A stretch of 64,000 nucleotides of DNA from Rapidithrix thailandica. GTDB taxonomy: Bacteria; Bacteroidota; Bacteroidia; Cytophagales; Flammeovirgaceae. Each line of letters starts with the position of its first letter. Position 1 is the first letter of the stretch. The notes under the pieces are model-generated. The model ran no database searches and was not told the origin of the DNA. It worked only from the letters and a program-made list of their open reading frames with translations. Shown here piece by piece: positions 9,496 through 17,534 of the stretch. The translations under genes were made by a program, and so were the position numbers. The stretch covers positions 100,049 through 164,048 of the forward strand of contig NZ_JBDKWZ010000017.1 in assembly GCF_039710355.1 (NCBI RefSeq), in the 5' to 3' direction.

Positions 9496-9716
9496 TTATC
9501 CGGGTAAAATATTACAGAATTCAGGCCAGACTCTTCGAGTGTTCCCACTGTTTCATCTGCTTCCTCACTTAAGCGACTGAAGTTAATTTTGCTTCCAACT
9601 GTGCATCAGAAAGGTTCTCTTGTTGAAGCTAAGTATCTACCACAAAGCCTTTACAAAAACAGGTAAGATGGATTGTAGCAGGGTTAGTATGAAACCAGTT
9701 TTCTATGAAAGAATCT
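9496..9716 (-). pseudogene. Decayed DUF4178 gene, relic 2
   Basis: The 3' end (from the TTA at 9496, around TCCGGGTAAAATATTAC) is nearly identical to the end of the intact gene at 10704-10725. Patches around 9568-9590 and 9632-9675 match the parts for the middle and the N-terminal domain. Roughly 300 bases of the 549-base gene are missing, including the lysine-rich start. No usable frame remains. Boundaries are approximate. Confidence 0.7.
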
Positions 9717-9736
9717 AATCTTGAGTTTTACCGTTT

Positions 9737-9744
9737 CAAAGGTA
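9737..9744 (-). promoter_or_regulatory. Retained -7 box in front of relic 2
   Basis: CAAAGGTA (reverse TACCTTTG) in a context matching 11265-11300 upstream of the intact DUF4178 gene. It is the likely promoter for lipoprotein gene 2. Confidence 0.5.
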
Positions 9745-9796
9745 GTTGATTTCTTAAAAAGGCTTCCTTTTTTCATTTATATTGATTTTACTGCAT

Positions 9797-9836
9797 AAAA
9801 AAATCCGAAGAACCAATATGCTTTTCGGATTTTTTT
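9797..9836 (-). terminator. Strong terminator after lipoprotein gene 3
   Basis: A perfect 13-bp stem (9797-9809 with 9824-9836) made of TCCGAA/TTCGGA capped by A7/T7 runs, so it can work in either direction. Confidence 0.8.
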
Positions 9837-9865
9837 AGCACTTTACAAAGTTCGTAGGAAATCTA

Positions 9866-10591
9866 CTATTTTCCGCCACTTGAGAAAGAACGGGATCGGG
9901 TAGAAGAACCGGAACTATAGCGTGAACCAGAGCGGGAAGAACGACTCACTCGGCTTTGTACTCTATTTTTAAAGCTACTATTAGGGTTTTGTTTGGCAAC
10001 CACGGAAGATTTGGAACCGTATTGTGGTAAACCGGAAGAGGTGCTTCTTCCGTAATACGGACGGCTACCCCGGTAGTTGTCTCTGTAGTCTACATAAGAA
10101 GTACGGTAGACCGGTCCGGCCATTAAACCCATCATACTGCTCATAAAGGCATATTGTCCGTAAAACTGCCAAAAAGAATTGCCACTGCTATTGGTTGCCC
10201 ATTGTCCGTATTTTTCATTTCCTACGTAACGGGAATAGCCTGGAGGCGCAGTTTGTTTGGTCACCTTTCCATTTTCCTTCGAAGCGACTTCCATCCCCAT
10301 ATCATTCTGATGTTGGTTAAAAAATGCTTCTTCCACTTCGTACCAATCGGTAGTTTCCTCATAAGGTGTACCGTCTTCTTTTTCTTTGATGAGCTTATAT
10401 TTATGCTTATAATCTTCGAAAAAAGAACCTTCTACGTCCATGTCATACAAGATGATGGTAAAGTTCTTTTCCTTATCCATGTCGCGGATTAAGGTATCGA
10501 TCGGAGATTTGGCAAATTCTTTTCCTCCGCAGGCGCCCAAAAGCAGCAAGCATAAAACCAAAGATACTTGTTTAACTTTTCTGTTATGCAT
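9866..10591 (-). CDS. Lipoprotein with Ser/Arg-rich tail, paralog 3 of 3
   Basis: A 241-residue lipoprotein, lipobox LGAC with Cys21, same core as the other two copies and the same short Ser/Arg tail ending RSRSFSSGGK. It follows the intact DUF4178 gene by about 110 bases on the same strand, making the only complete [DUF4178 + lipoprotein] unit. A strong terminator follows. The upstream 60 bases are nearly identical to those of paralog 2 (GATTGATTATGGTTATTAAT), another sign of block duplication. No function is known from sequence. Confidence 0.85.
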   Translation of the reverse strand: MHNRKVKQVSLVLCLLLLGACGGKEFAKSPIDTLIRDMDKEKNFTIILYDMDVEGSFFEDYKHKYKLIKEKEDGTPYEETTDWYEVEEAFFNQHQNDMGMEVASKENGKVTKQTAPPGYSRYVGNEKYGQWATNSSGNSFWQFYGQYAFMSSMMGLMAGPVYRTSYVDYRDNYRGSRPYYGRSTSSGLPQYGSKSSVVAKQNPNSSFKNRVQSRVSRSSRSGSRYSSGSSTRSRSFSSGGK

Positions 10592-10703
10592 AAGATTGAT
10601 TATGGTTATTAATTTACAAGGGTCAAGTCTGAAGACTTGTAGGTTAATAATTAAGTAATGTACTTTTTTTGAAATAGTCTGAAATACAGTGATATATAAA
10701 GTA

Positions 10704-11252
10704 TTATCCGGGTAAAATATTACTGAATTGCTCGGGTTCTTCGAGTACTCCTACAGACGCTTCAAATTCGTCTTCTCCCCATTGCTCAATATTCAGGGCG
10801 TATTTTTCGGAATCATCGTAATAGTCCCAAGTAATAAATTCGGACCAATTTTCATTGTCAGTATTCCGGAAATACCCCGGGCGTTCACTTTCCCGGTAAT
10901 ACGTTTTTCCTTCATATTCAATTTTACGAGGGGGTTTGCCTTTGTTGATCAAGGACTCTTCTACCCCCTCATCCAAGCGGCCGAAGTTGATTTTTTTCAG
11001 CACTTGTATTTCTAATTCGTCATCCTCGTCTAAACTCAGAAAGATGGTTTCATCAGAGCTCACCAACTTAAATTCATAGGAAAAGTAATTGTCTCCCCAG
11101 TCGTATTCGTATTCCTCCGCCACTTCCCAAGTCTTTAAATTATAATCTACCACAAACCCTTTACGCAAGTCGGTAAGGCGGATATTGGTGGGATCGTAAT
11201 GAGGTCCTTCTTCCTTTTTTTCTTTTTTCTTTTTAAAAAATCCAAATGGCAT
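10704..11252 (-). CDS. DUF4178-type protein
   Basis: A 182-residue acidic protein from ATG 11252-11250 (MPFGFFKKKKEKK). An upstream in-frame ATG at 11315 exists, but the -7 box at 11276-11283 lies between them, so the shorter form is chosen. No signal peptide, so probably cytoplasmic, with a Lys-rich N-terminus that may touch the membrane. IRLTDLRKGFVVDYNLKTWEV and YEYDWGDNYFSYEFKL fit the DUF4178 pattern. DUF4178 genes are known in other phyla next to spermidine synthase-like, DUF350 and lipoprotein genes, as in this locus apart from DUF350. The C-terminal part (GYFRNTDNENWSEF) resembles a segment of the adjacent lipoproteins. Two decayed copies lie downstream. Confidence 0.75.
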   Translation of the reverse strand: MPFGFFKKKKEKKEEGPHYDPTNIRLTDLRKGFVVDYNLKTWEVAEEYEYDWGDNYFSYEFKLVSSDETIFLSLDEDDELEIQVLKKINFGRLDEGVEESLINKGKPPRKIEYEGKTYYRESERPGYFRNTDNENWSEFITWDYYDDSEKYALNIEQWGEDEFEASVGVLEEPEQFSNILPG

Positions 11253-11275
11253 GATGTCAATTTTTTTTACCCTTT

Positions 11276-11283
11276 CAAATGTA
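11276..11283 (-). promoter_or_regulatory. Promoter box of the DUF4178 gene
   Basis: CAAATGTA (reverse TACATTTG), giving a leader of about 17 bases to the ATG at 11252. The box is conserved at all three repeated units, which supports it. The -33 is weak. Confidence 0.55.
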
Positions 11284-11374
11284 GTCAATTTCCTGAACAA
11301 GGAGAAAAGTATCACCGGAGTGATATGTTGGTTCTATACGTAAAATAACGCTTTACAGATACAAAACCTCCTAT

Positions 11375-12154
11375 TTAAATAACTTCCGTAACGGCCAGGT
11401 TAAAAGAATGGGAGGTTTCTTGGTATTGTTGACTGCCTGGTGTATAGGTCCGTTCGGTAAACATCACTGTTTTTTTGCGGTCAATGGTGAGCACGGTAGA
11501 ACAACGGGTGCCATACCTTTCCATTTTGATAAATTTAGGCGATAACTGCCGCTCCATTTCCAATCCTACTCCTGTCTGGGGTAGTTGGCTGTCCGGGGCC
11601 ATTTCCGTATCGTAGAGCATATCTAACAGGGGAGTGGCAAAAACGCGATGTTGTTGGATAATTTCTTGCAATTGATGTCTCCCTTTGGTCACTTTGGGCC
11701 AGTTGGTGTTTAGTAAATGGTTGCTCAAACCATAATAACCGGGGGGTAATCGTAAAGGAACGCCTTCCTTGTTCGAATAGTAATAGAGTTGTTCAAAAGT
11801 ACCCACCAGTAAGTTAAAGCCATTGTAAAGGGAAGGCTCGTGCGGAAGATTTTCAAGGTAATGTTCAGGAGAAGAGTGTCCGGTGAGATAATCTAATGTT
11901 AAATTGCCTCGGGTAGGAGCATCTTTTATAATAGCTTCCGGGTCACGATAGTTGGTAATGGCCGAAAAGCGTCCTTCTTGAGTCATCCCCAGCCAGGTGC
12001 CACCGGCTTGTAAGTCTTTTCCTGCCAATAAGTTGGGCTGCTCTTCCCAGAAGTTTGCAGGGAGAGTAGGACGTTGGTAAAATTCATCCCGGTTGGCCGC
12101 CAGGATGAGCCGGTAATCGGGATGGGTGTCCCAGGCAAAAAGTATCAAACACAT
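11375..12154 (-). CDS. NRDE (TANGO2-like) family protein
   Basis: A 259-residue protein starting at MCLILFAWD. A longer in-frame start at 12244 is rejected because family members begin with Met-Cys, and Cys2 would be the N-terminal nucleophile. The name-giving motif AANRDEFYQRPT is at residues 19-30, followed by LAGKDLQAGGTWLGMT and FSAITNYRDP, all diagnostic. Human TANGO2 relatives affect lipid and haem handling, but the bacterial role is unsettled. It is monocistronic, divergent from the ABC ATPase gene with about 165 bases between. Confidence 0.9.
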   Translation of the reverse strand: MCLILFAWDTHPDYRLILAANRDEFYQRPTLPANFWEEQPNLLAGKDLQAGGTWLGMTQEGRFSAITNYRDPEAIIKDAPTRGNLTLDYLTGHSSPEHYLENLPHEPSLYNGFNLLVGTFEQLYYYSNKEGVPLRLPPGYYGLSNHLLNTNWPKVTKGRHQLQEIIQQHRVFATPLLDMLYDTEMAPDSQLPQTGVGLEMERQLSPKFIKMERYGTRCSTVLTIDRKKTVMFTERTYTPGSQQYQETSHSFNLAVTEVI

Positions 12155-12320
12155 AGTCGTTTTTTGTTTTTGTAGTACACTGAAAACTCTCGGAAAAAAA
12201 AATCGGATAGCGTAAAAAAAATAGATTTTCGAAAAAAACTTCATTTTTTATGCCATAGCCCGTATTTTCAAAAAGTATATTCTCATCAGGTATTGTTTTT
12301 ATAGACTCAACAAAAATTTT

Positions 12321-12971
12321 ATGGCAACAATTCTGGAAGTTAACCAATTGCGAAAGTCCTTTTTCACCCCAATGGGAGAACTTGTGGTATTGCAAGATAT
12401 TACTTTTTCCGTACAAGAAGGAGAGTCTTTGGCAATAGTGGGAGCCTCCGGAAGTGGCAAATCTACTCTGTTAGGACTTTGTGCCGGACTGGACCGGGTA
12501 TCGGGAGGGACAGTGAGCCTCACCGGATTGAACCTGGCCAGTCTCAGTGAAGACGAACGGGCTTTGTTGCGAAGAAAACAAATGGGCTTTGTTTTTCAAA
12601 GCTTTCAGTTGATGCCTACATTAACGGCCCTGGAAAATGTTGAGTTGGTTGTGAATATGAACCACCATCGAAAAGAATCACAGTTATCCCGGCATATTTT
12701 ACAAAAGCTCGGACTGGGGCATCGCTTGCATCACTATCCGGGGCAATTGTCGGGAGGGGAGCAACAAAGGGTTGCCATCGCCCGGGCTTTTGTCCTTCAG
12801 CCCAAAATTATTTTTGCCGATGAACCTACCGGAAACCTGGATGCTCTTACGGGATGTAATATCATCAACCAACTCTTTGATTTGAATTCCGAGCATGGAA
12901 CCACTCTGATCGTAGTGACGCATGATGAAGCCTTGGCGGCCAGAGCCAAAAAAGTATATAGATTGGATTAA
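12321..12971 (+). CDS. LolD/MacB-type ABC transporter ATPase
   Basis: A 216-residue ATPase with Walker A GASGSGKST (41-49), Q-loop VFQSFQLMP, signature LSGGEQ (143-148), Walker B IIFADEP (163-169) and H-loop VVTHD. Family members drive FtsX/MacB-type permeases in lipoprotein release or efflux (LolD, YbbA, MacB). No permease gene is adjacent; the only such permease here is 43 kb away at 55518-56750 and its pairing with this ATPase is only a possibility. The downstream gene is convergent, 17 bases away. Confidence 0.92.
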   Translation: MATILEVNQLRKSFFTPMGELVVLQDITFSVQEGESLAIVGASGSGKSTLLGLCAGLDRVSGGTVSLTGLNLASLSEDERALLRRKQMGFVFQSFQLMPTLTALENVELVVNMNHHRKESQLSRHILQKLGLGHRLHHYPGQLSGGEQQRVAIARAFVLQPKIIFADEPTGNLDALTGCNIINQLFDLNSEHGTTLIVVTHDEALAARAKKVYRLD

Positions 12972-12988
12972 CTACCTTACCCAGCTTA

Positions 12989-13630
12989 TCAAATTAATTT
13001 TTCGCTCAAGGCTTTTTGGATAGCTTCCGACCGGTTTCGAACCTGTAGTTTATCGTAAATATGCTTGATATGAGTTTTGACGGTTTCTTTGGAAATAAAT
13101 AATTTCTCGGCAATCAATTCATAGGTATTGCCTTGGGAAACTTCGGTCAGTACTTCTGTTTCTCTTTTGGAAAGCGGTGAGTGGGGATTGCGCTGAAACG
13201 ACTGTACTACCATTTTGGCAATGACGGCACTCATAGGGGCTCCGCCTTCCATGATTTTCCGGATAGCTTCCACCAATTCCACGGCCGATACATTTTTCGT
13301 CAGGTATCCTGTAGCCCCGGCACTTAAGGCATTGAAGACCATTTGATGTTCCGTATGTACGGAAATGATGATGATACTGATCTCCGGGTTCATTTTCCGG
13401 ATTTTCCGGATGCCGTCAATGCCGCTCATCCCGGGCAGTTCAATGTCCAATAAGAGAATATCCGGAGCATCTTTATGAAGTCTTTTGAGGGCATCTTCAC
13501 AGTTGGGGTAGGTGCTGACAATGTGAAAAGAGGGAATGGTGTTCAAGATAAGGGCAAACCCCTCTCTTACTTCTTTGGTGTCTTCAATAATGACGATGTT
13601 TACTGGATCCTGTTGTAGATTCATTTTCAT
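12989..13630 (-). CDS. LuxR-family response regulator
   Basis: A 213-residue NarL/FixJ-type regulator. The receiver domain (about 9-127) has acidic pair E16/D17, phospho-acceptor Asp62 in LLDIELPG, Ser90 and Lys112. The DNA-binding domain (about 148-213) has the LuxR helix-turn-helix LSKRETEVLTEVSQG and ISKETVKTHIKHIYDKLQVRNR. No sensor kinase is adjacent. The SusC/SusD genes lie upstream on the other strand, 820 bases away, so control of them is conceivable but unsupported. A CAAATGTA box at 13702-13709 could be its -7. Starts at codon 1 or 3 (MNLQ) are both possible. Confidence 0.92.
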   Translation of the reverse strand: MKMNLQQDPVNIVIIEDTKEVREGFALILNTIPSFHIVSTYPNCEDALKRLHKDAPDILLLDIELPGMSGIDGIRKIRKMNPEISIIIISVHTEHQMVFNALSAGATGYLTKNVSAVELVEAIRKIMEGGAPMSAVIAKMVVQSFQRNPHSPLSKRETEVLTEVSQGNTYELIAEKLFISKETVKTHIKHIYDKLQVRNRSEAIQKALSEKLI

Positions 13631-14450
13631 GAGTACGTTTTTAGATGGGTGGCATTAAATTGATCATGGGTGGAAAACGGCCGTCTGTATAAGCTGTTCG
13701 CCAAATGTATTTTTGTTAATTTCTCATCAGCATTTTGCTGGACAACGCAAGTACTGGCCTTACCGGCTCAACCTAGCTTGTAAAAAGGAAATATCAACGT
13801 CCATCAAAAAAGTATTGGCGATGGGTGTTAGGTATGCAAGTGTTTAAAAAGGTCTTGATGGCTCAAAGGCAGTAATTGGTAATTTCCAAGAAAAAGTAGA
13901 ACCTTTTTAGGTAAATGTAAATACCCCAGAATAAGTGAATTTTAAGAATGAAATGTACTTTTTGGTACTGTTGGCAATAGTGTATCCCTATTTTAATGGG
14001 ATGTTTTAGACTCTTGAATCCTTTTATTTATTTGGTAACAAGGTATAAACTATCAATAGTTCTGTAAACTACCATTTTATAATGAATTTTTCTAAGCTTA
14101 AAAAATCCACCTTTTCAGGTGATTTATCCCTTTTGATTTATTTCCAACTTTGCTGGTAGGAAGCATAAAAGAAATCCCATTTTTTAACCATGCTTCGTGT
14201 GTGCTTAATTAATTAACTATTCAGTACTGATTTTTACATCATCACCCATACAGGCTAATCCCCTGTAAGAGGGGGGAATGTATTCCCTTTGTAAAAATGG
14301 CTTAGCGAAAAACAAAAATTAGCATTCAATACATACTAAAAGGACAAGTGCCTGTATCAACAAGCGGGCACTTGATCGGTCATAGATTATCCACAACTAA
14401 TTATTGAGTTTACAAGAAATTTCTAATTACACCTTATATCTAATAAACTT
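13631..14450. other. Long regulatory intergenic region
   Basis: 820 bases between the divergent response-regulator and susC genes, A/T-rich, without a plausible frame. It holds a hairpin CCCCT/AGGGG near 14255-14270 and a second hairpin, CAAGTGCC (14345-14352) with GGCACTTG (14367-14374), about 75 bases before susC. These may lie in the susC leader. The minus-strand promoter box of the regulator is at 13702-13709. Confidence 0.45.
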
Positions 14451-17400
14451 ATGAAGAGATTACTACTCAATGTAATTGGAGTAAGTCTGTGTTTACTATG
14501 TATGCAGGCCTATGCCCAAGAGAGGACTGTAACGGGGACGGTTACGGCTTCGGAAGATGGCGCACCGTTACCGGGTGTCAGTGTATTGGTGAAAAGTACG
14601 AATACAGGAGGAGTTACTGATATTGATGGCAAATTCCGTATCGCTCTTTCCGAAAACGCGGAAGTACTGATTTTTAGCTTTGTCGGATATGAAAGCCAGG
14701 AGGTAGCCATTGGCAACCAATCGGTGATCAATGTTAGTTTGAAGGGCTCGGAAAAACTACTGGAAGAAGTAGTGGTGGTAGGCTATGGTACCCAAATCAA
14801 GCAGGACCTGACGGGGAATATCGCCAAAGTCAGTGGGGAAGAAATTAAAGAAATGCCCGTACAGAGTTTTGAGCAAACCTTACAAGGGAGAACCACCGGG
14901 GTATTTATCGAATCATCTAACGGGAAACCCGGGGAGGCGATTAAAGTCCGGGTGCGGGGCTCCTCTTCCGTATCGGCTTCCAACCAACCTTTGTATGTGG
15001 TGGACGGAATTCCGGTGACTTCGGAAAATCAAGGGATCACCAATAACCAACCGACCAACCCTTTAGCCGATATTAATTTCAATGATGTGGAATCCATTGA
15101 AGTATTGAAAGATGCTTCTGCGGCTGCTATTTACGGTTCGCGGGCAGCCAATGGGGTGGTCATCATCACCACCAAAAGGGGGAAAGCCGGGAAAACAAAA
15201 ATCGATTTGAGTTATCAAACGGGTTTTAGCAAACCGACCAATAAAATTGGCTTTCTAAATGCTGCAGAATACCGCGAACTCTATACGGAAGCTACCTTAC
15301 GTTATCTGGGCATTGATCCTGTTACTGCCACCGAACAAGACAAGCAAGATGCGGGTATCTTTTTGGAGGAAACTACCGGCTTGGTACCGGGCTTTGTATC
15401 GAATACCGAGACCGATGAAAATTGGGAAGATATTGCTTTTCAGGATGCAGTGAGTCATCAAGCTAACTTTTCCATGACCGGTGGAAATGAAAAAACACAA
15501 TTTTATATCGGTGGTAATTATTTCGACCAGGAAGGAATTTTATTGGGAACGGGTTTTGAACGCTTCAGTGGCCGTTTGAATCTGGATCACCAGGCTTTTG
15601 ACCGTTTGAAAGTAGGCGGTGGATTGAGTCTCTCCCGCACCGAACTGGAACGGGTGTCAAACGACAACGCATTTTCCACCCCTTTACAATTGGTAGCCCA
15701 AGCCCCGGTGACTCCGGCTTATGATCCGGAAACCGGAGAACCGAACCGGAACACTATTTATGACAATGGCTTGGTGGAATTTGCAAACTCGGAAAGTGGA
15801 ACCGAGAACTATAGAATGTTGGGAAATATTTATGGAGAATTAACCATCCTGCCAGGGCTGCGTTTCCGTACAGACTTAGGTGTAGATTTATTGGACCAAC
15901 AGGAAGAAAACTACTCGGGGATTACCTCGATAGATGGCCGCCCCTCTGGCTTGGGGGAAAGCCGGAAAGTGCGGGTAATAAACTTCAATACCAATAATTT
16001 CTTGACCTATTCCAAAAGTTTCAATAAGCTCCACAATTTGGATGTGACCTTGGGGATGAGCTTTCAACGTTCTTCCACTCAACTCACCAGTTTGCAGGCC
16101 AAAGGATTTCCGCATGATGAATTAAATACGATTGCCAGTGCCGTAGAAACCGTTACATTTATTGCATCGGAGGAAGACTTTTCCTTTTTGTCCTATTTTG
16201 CCAGGGCAAATTATAAATTCAATAATCGTTATTTATTGAATGTCAGTGCCCGGATAGACGGATCTTCCAAATTCGGCAAAGACAACCGTTACGGTTTTTT
16301 CCCGGCAGTATCTGCCGGCTGGATCCTTTCCGAAGAGTCCTTTCTGGACAACCTTGGAGTCCTTAGCTTTTTGAAACTCCGGGCCAGTTACGGATTAACC
16401 GGAAATGCCCCTACCTCAAATTTTGCACACCTTTCCACATATAAAGGGGTGAATTATGCCGGAAAACCGGGCTTGAGACCCTGGACACTCCCTAGTCCCG
16501 ATCTTAAATGGGAAGAAACTACCCAAATGAATTTTGGTTTGGATTTTGGCCTTTGGAATGACCGCATTACCGGGGAAATTGATTATTATATCAAAAATAC
16601 TACGGACCTCTTATTAAGCAGAACACTACCTGCTACTTCAGGATACACTTCCATTTTCGAAAATGTGGGAGAAATGGAAAATAAAGGGATCGAGTTACTT
16701 TTAAATGTAGCCATCTTGCAACAAAAGCCTTTCTCCTGGGACATGAGCTTCAACATTGCCCGGAATGAAAATGAAGTCGTGAAACTGTTAGGAACAGATA
16801 TCATCGGAAATCCTTTCCGAGTGCGGGAAGGAGAGCCACTTGGGGTTTTCGTTACCCGGAAATATGCCGGAGTCAACCCTGACAACGGGGATGCTTTATA
16901 CGCTGACGGGGAAGGTGGAACGACTGCGGATTACAACCTGGCTCCGAATATGGTGGTGGGCGATCCCAATCCTGACTTTGTGGGCGGTTTTACCAATAAC
17001 TTTTCCTGGAACGGATTTGATTTGAATGTATTCTTCCAGTTTGTCCAAGGCAATGATATTTATGTGGGTTCCAAAACGTATTCTTCCAGTAATGCCTCCA
17101 GCTTTTTGGACAACCAAACCAAAGACCAGATGAGAAGGTGGCAAAAACCCGGAGATATTACCGATGTACCCCGGGCCGAATTGGTAGGAGGGATAGGAGA
17201 TCAAACCTCCAGTCGCTATGTAGAAGACGGTTCGTATATCCGTTTGAAGACTATTACCTTGGGCTATAATTTCCCGAAAACAATTACTGATAAATTGTTT
17301 TTAAGAAGTCTGCGGGTATATGTGTCCGGGCTCAACTTATGGACCATTACCGATTATACCGGTTGGGATCCGGAAGTCAATTATACCGGTACCAATCGCT

Positions 17401-17492
17401 CCCAGACCAATACCAATTTGATCCAGGGGTATGACTTTTACACGGCTCCACAACCCAAAACCTGGAGCTTTGGAGTAAATATTGGCTTATAA
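14451..17492 (+). CDS. SusC/RagA family TonB-dependent outer membrane transporter
   Basis: A 1013-residue protein with a signal peptide (1-22, ending QAYA) and an N-terminal carboxypeptidase-regulatory-like domain (about 25-100, VTGTVTASEDGAPLPGVSV). The SusC hallmark EEVVVVGYGT is at 105-114, followed by a plug domain (about 115-242, with RVRGSSSVSASNQPLYVVDG and DASAAAIYGSRAANGVV) and a 22-strand barrel ending SFGVNIGL. It imports an oligomeric nutrient across the outer membrane using TonB energy. It pairs with the SusD gene 42 bases downstream. No glycosidase, lyase, peptidase or anti-sigma factor gene is adjacent, so the substrate is unknown. Confidence 0.95.
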   Translation: MKRLLLNVIGVSLCLLCMQAYAQERTVTGTVTASEDGAPLPGVSVLVKSTNTGGVTDIDGKFRIALSENAEVLIFSFVGYESQEVAIGNQSVINVSLKGSEKLLEEVVVVGYGTQIKQDLTGNIAKVSGEEIKEMPVQSFEQTLQGRTTGVFIESSNGKPGEAIKVRVRGSSSVSASNQPLYVVDGIPVTSENQGITNNQPTNPLADINFNDVESIEVLKDASAAAIYGSRAANGVVIITTKRGKAGKTKIDLSYQTGFSKPTNKIGFLNAAEYRELYTEATLRYLGIDPVTATEQDKQDAGIFLEETTGLVPGFVSNTETDENWEDIAFQDAVSHQANFSMTGGNEKTQFYIGGNYFDQEGILLGTGFERFSGRLNLDHQAFDRLKVGGGLSLSRTELERVSNDNAFSTPLQLVAQAPVTPAYDPETGEPNRNTIYDNGLVEFANSESGTENYRMLGNIYGELTILPGLRFRTDLGVDLLDQQEENYSGITSIDGRPSGLGESRKVRVINFNTNNFLTYSKSFNKLHNLDVTLGMSFQRSSTQLTSLQAKGFPHDELNTIASAVETVTFIASEEDFSFLSYFARANYKFNNRYLLNVSARIDGSSKFGKDNRYGFFPAVSAGWILSEESFLDNLGVLSFLKLRASYGLTGNAPTSNFAHLSTYKGVNYAGKPGLRPWTLPSPDLKWEETTQMNFGLDFGLWNDRITGEIDYYIKNTTDLLLSRTLPATSGYTSIFENVGEMENKGIELLLNVAILQQKPFSWDMSFNIARNENEVVKLLGTDIIGNPFRVREGEPLGVFVTRKYAGVNPDNGDALYADGEGGTTADYNLAPNMVVGDPNPDFVGGFTNNFSWNGFDLNVFFQFVQGNDIYVGSKTYSSSNASSFLDNQTKDQMRRWQKPGDITDVPRAELVGGIGDQTSSRYVEDGSYIRLKTITLGYNFPKTITDKLFLRSLRVYVSGLNLWTITDYTGWDPEVNYTGTNRSQTNTNLIQGYDFYTAPQPKTWSFGVNIGL

Positions 17493-17534
17493 TTTCCGGA
17501 AGAAATATGTCTCAATTTTAAAATTAGAACAAAC

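Noticed and set aside
12321..12971. Calling the ATPase LolD with certainty
   Set aside because: LolD, YbbA and MacB ATPases cannot be separated without the permease, which is not adjacent.
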